Origin: Oscillospiraceae bacterium
GTDB lineage: Bacteria; Bacillota; Clostridia; Oscillospirales; Ruminococcaceae
Reading direction: 5' to 3'
DNA length: 12,827 bases
NCBI GenBank assembly: GCA_020024475.1
Contig: JAHHTS010000060.1
Span: 1-12,827, forward strand
Part shown: positions 12,763 to 12,827 of the stretch, one piece after another
Numbering within the stretch: position 1 is the stretch's first letter
How the letters are laid out: each line of letters starts with the position of its first letter
Program-made: the position numbers and the translations under genes
Notes under the pieces: model-generated
Told to the model about the DNA's origin: nothing
Database searches by the model: none
The model's input: only the letters and a program-made list of their open reading frames with translations

Positions 12763-12827
12763 TATAATTGTATATTAATAGAATACAAAAAAATATAATA
12801 AAACTATAAAATTTTTGTGTAAAAATA

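Noticed and set aside
1..12827. tRNA, rRNA or CRISPR array
   Set aside because: No cloverleaf-like pattern, rRNA-like sequence or regularly spaced direct repeats were seen on reading the window.

Overview
The window is AT-rich DNA from a spore-forming, low-GC Gram-positive bacterium, most likely a member of Clostridia. The evidence is a split sporulation sigma factor gene (sigK), strong AGGAGG-type ribosome binding sites, and sigma-E-type promoter matches. I cannot name the species.

The main feature is a skin-type element (sigK intervening element) of 8,163 bp, small compared with the roughly 48 kb element of Bacillus subtilis. The N-terminal half of sigK (2514-2858) and its C-terminal half (10992-11369) are separated by DNA carrying its own large serine recombinase (9307-10938), whose stop codon lies 53 bp before the C-terminal half. 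The two junctions share the 5-mer aaatg. Joining them at its AA dinucleotide gives an uninterrupted 230-residue SigK with the junction reading ...CIEN|EILM..., as in B. subtilis SigK. The reconstructed circle junction (attP) is a 40 bp imperfect palindrome (16 of 19 paired positions) centred on the same AA, which independently places the crossover.

Layout. 1-2465: host flank with a cell-wall amidase (5' end outside the window) overlapping sfsA, then a terminator. 2462-2858: sigma-E-type promoter and sigK N-half, including a hydrophobic pro-sequence. 2859-10991: element cargo, namely tag (3-methyladenine DNA glycosylase I); a leftward group encoding a CrtO-type acyltransferase, an MGDG-synthase/UgtP-type glycosyltransferase and a PAP2 phosphatase; a divergent PF06541 membrane protein; a MATE efflux transporter with a possible attenuator leader; a small unknown ORF; and the recombinase under a sigma-E-like promoter. 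10992-11369: sigK C-half. 11373-12827: host flank with a terminator and a leftward CPA2-type cation:proton antiporter.

How it fits together. In the mother cell, sigma-E would transcribe both the sigK N-half and the recombinase; the recombinase removes the element and restores sigK; the pro-sequence would then need proteolytic removal. The glycosyltransferase and PAP2 genes are 3 bp apart and, with the acyltransferase, could make and acylate a membrane glycolipid (PAP2 releasing the lipid acceptor, the transferase adding sugar, the CrtO homologue adding an acyl chain). That pathway is an inference. A perfect 42 bp palindrome sits between the divergent promoters of the acyltransferase and the PF06541 gene and is a candidate operator.
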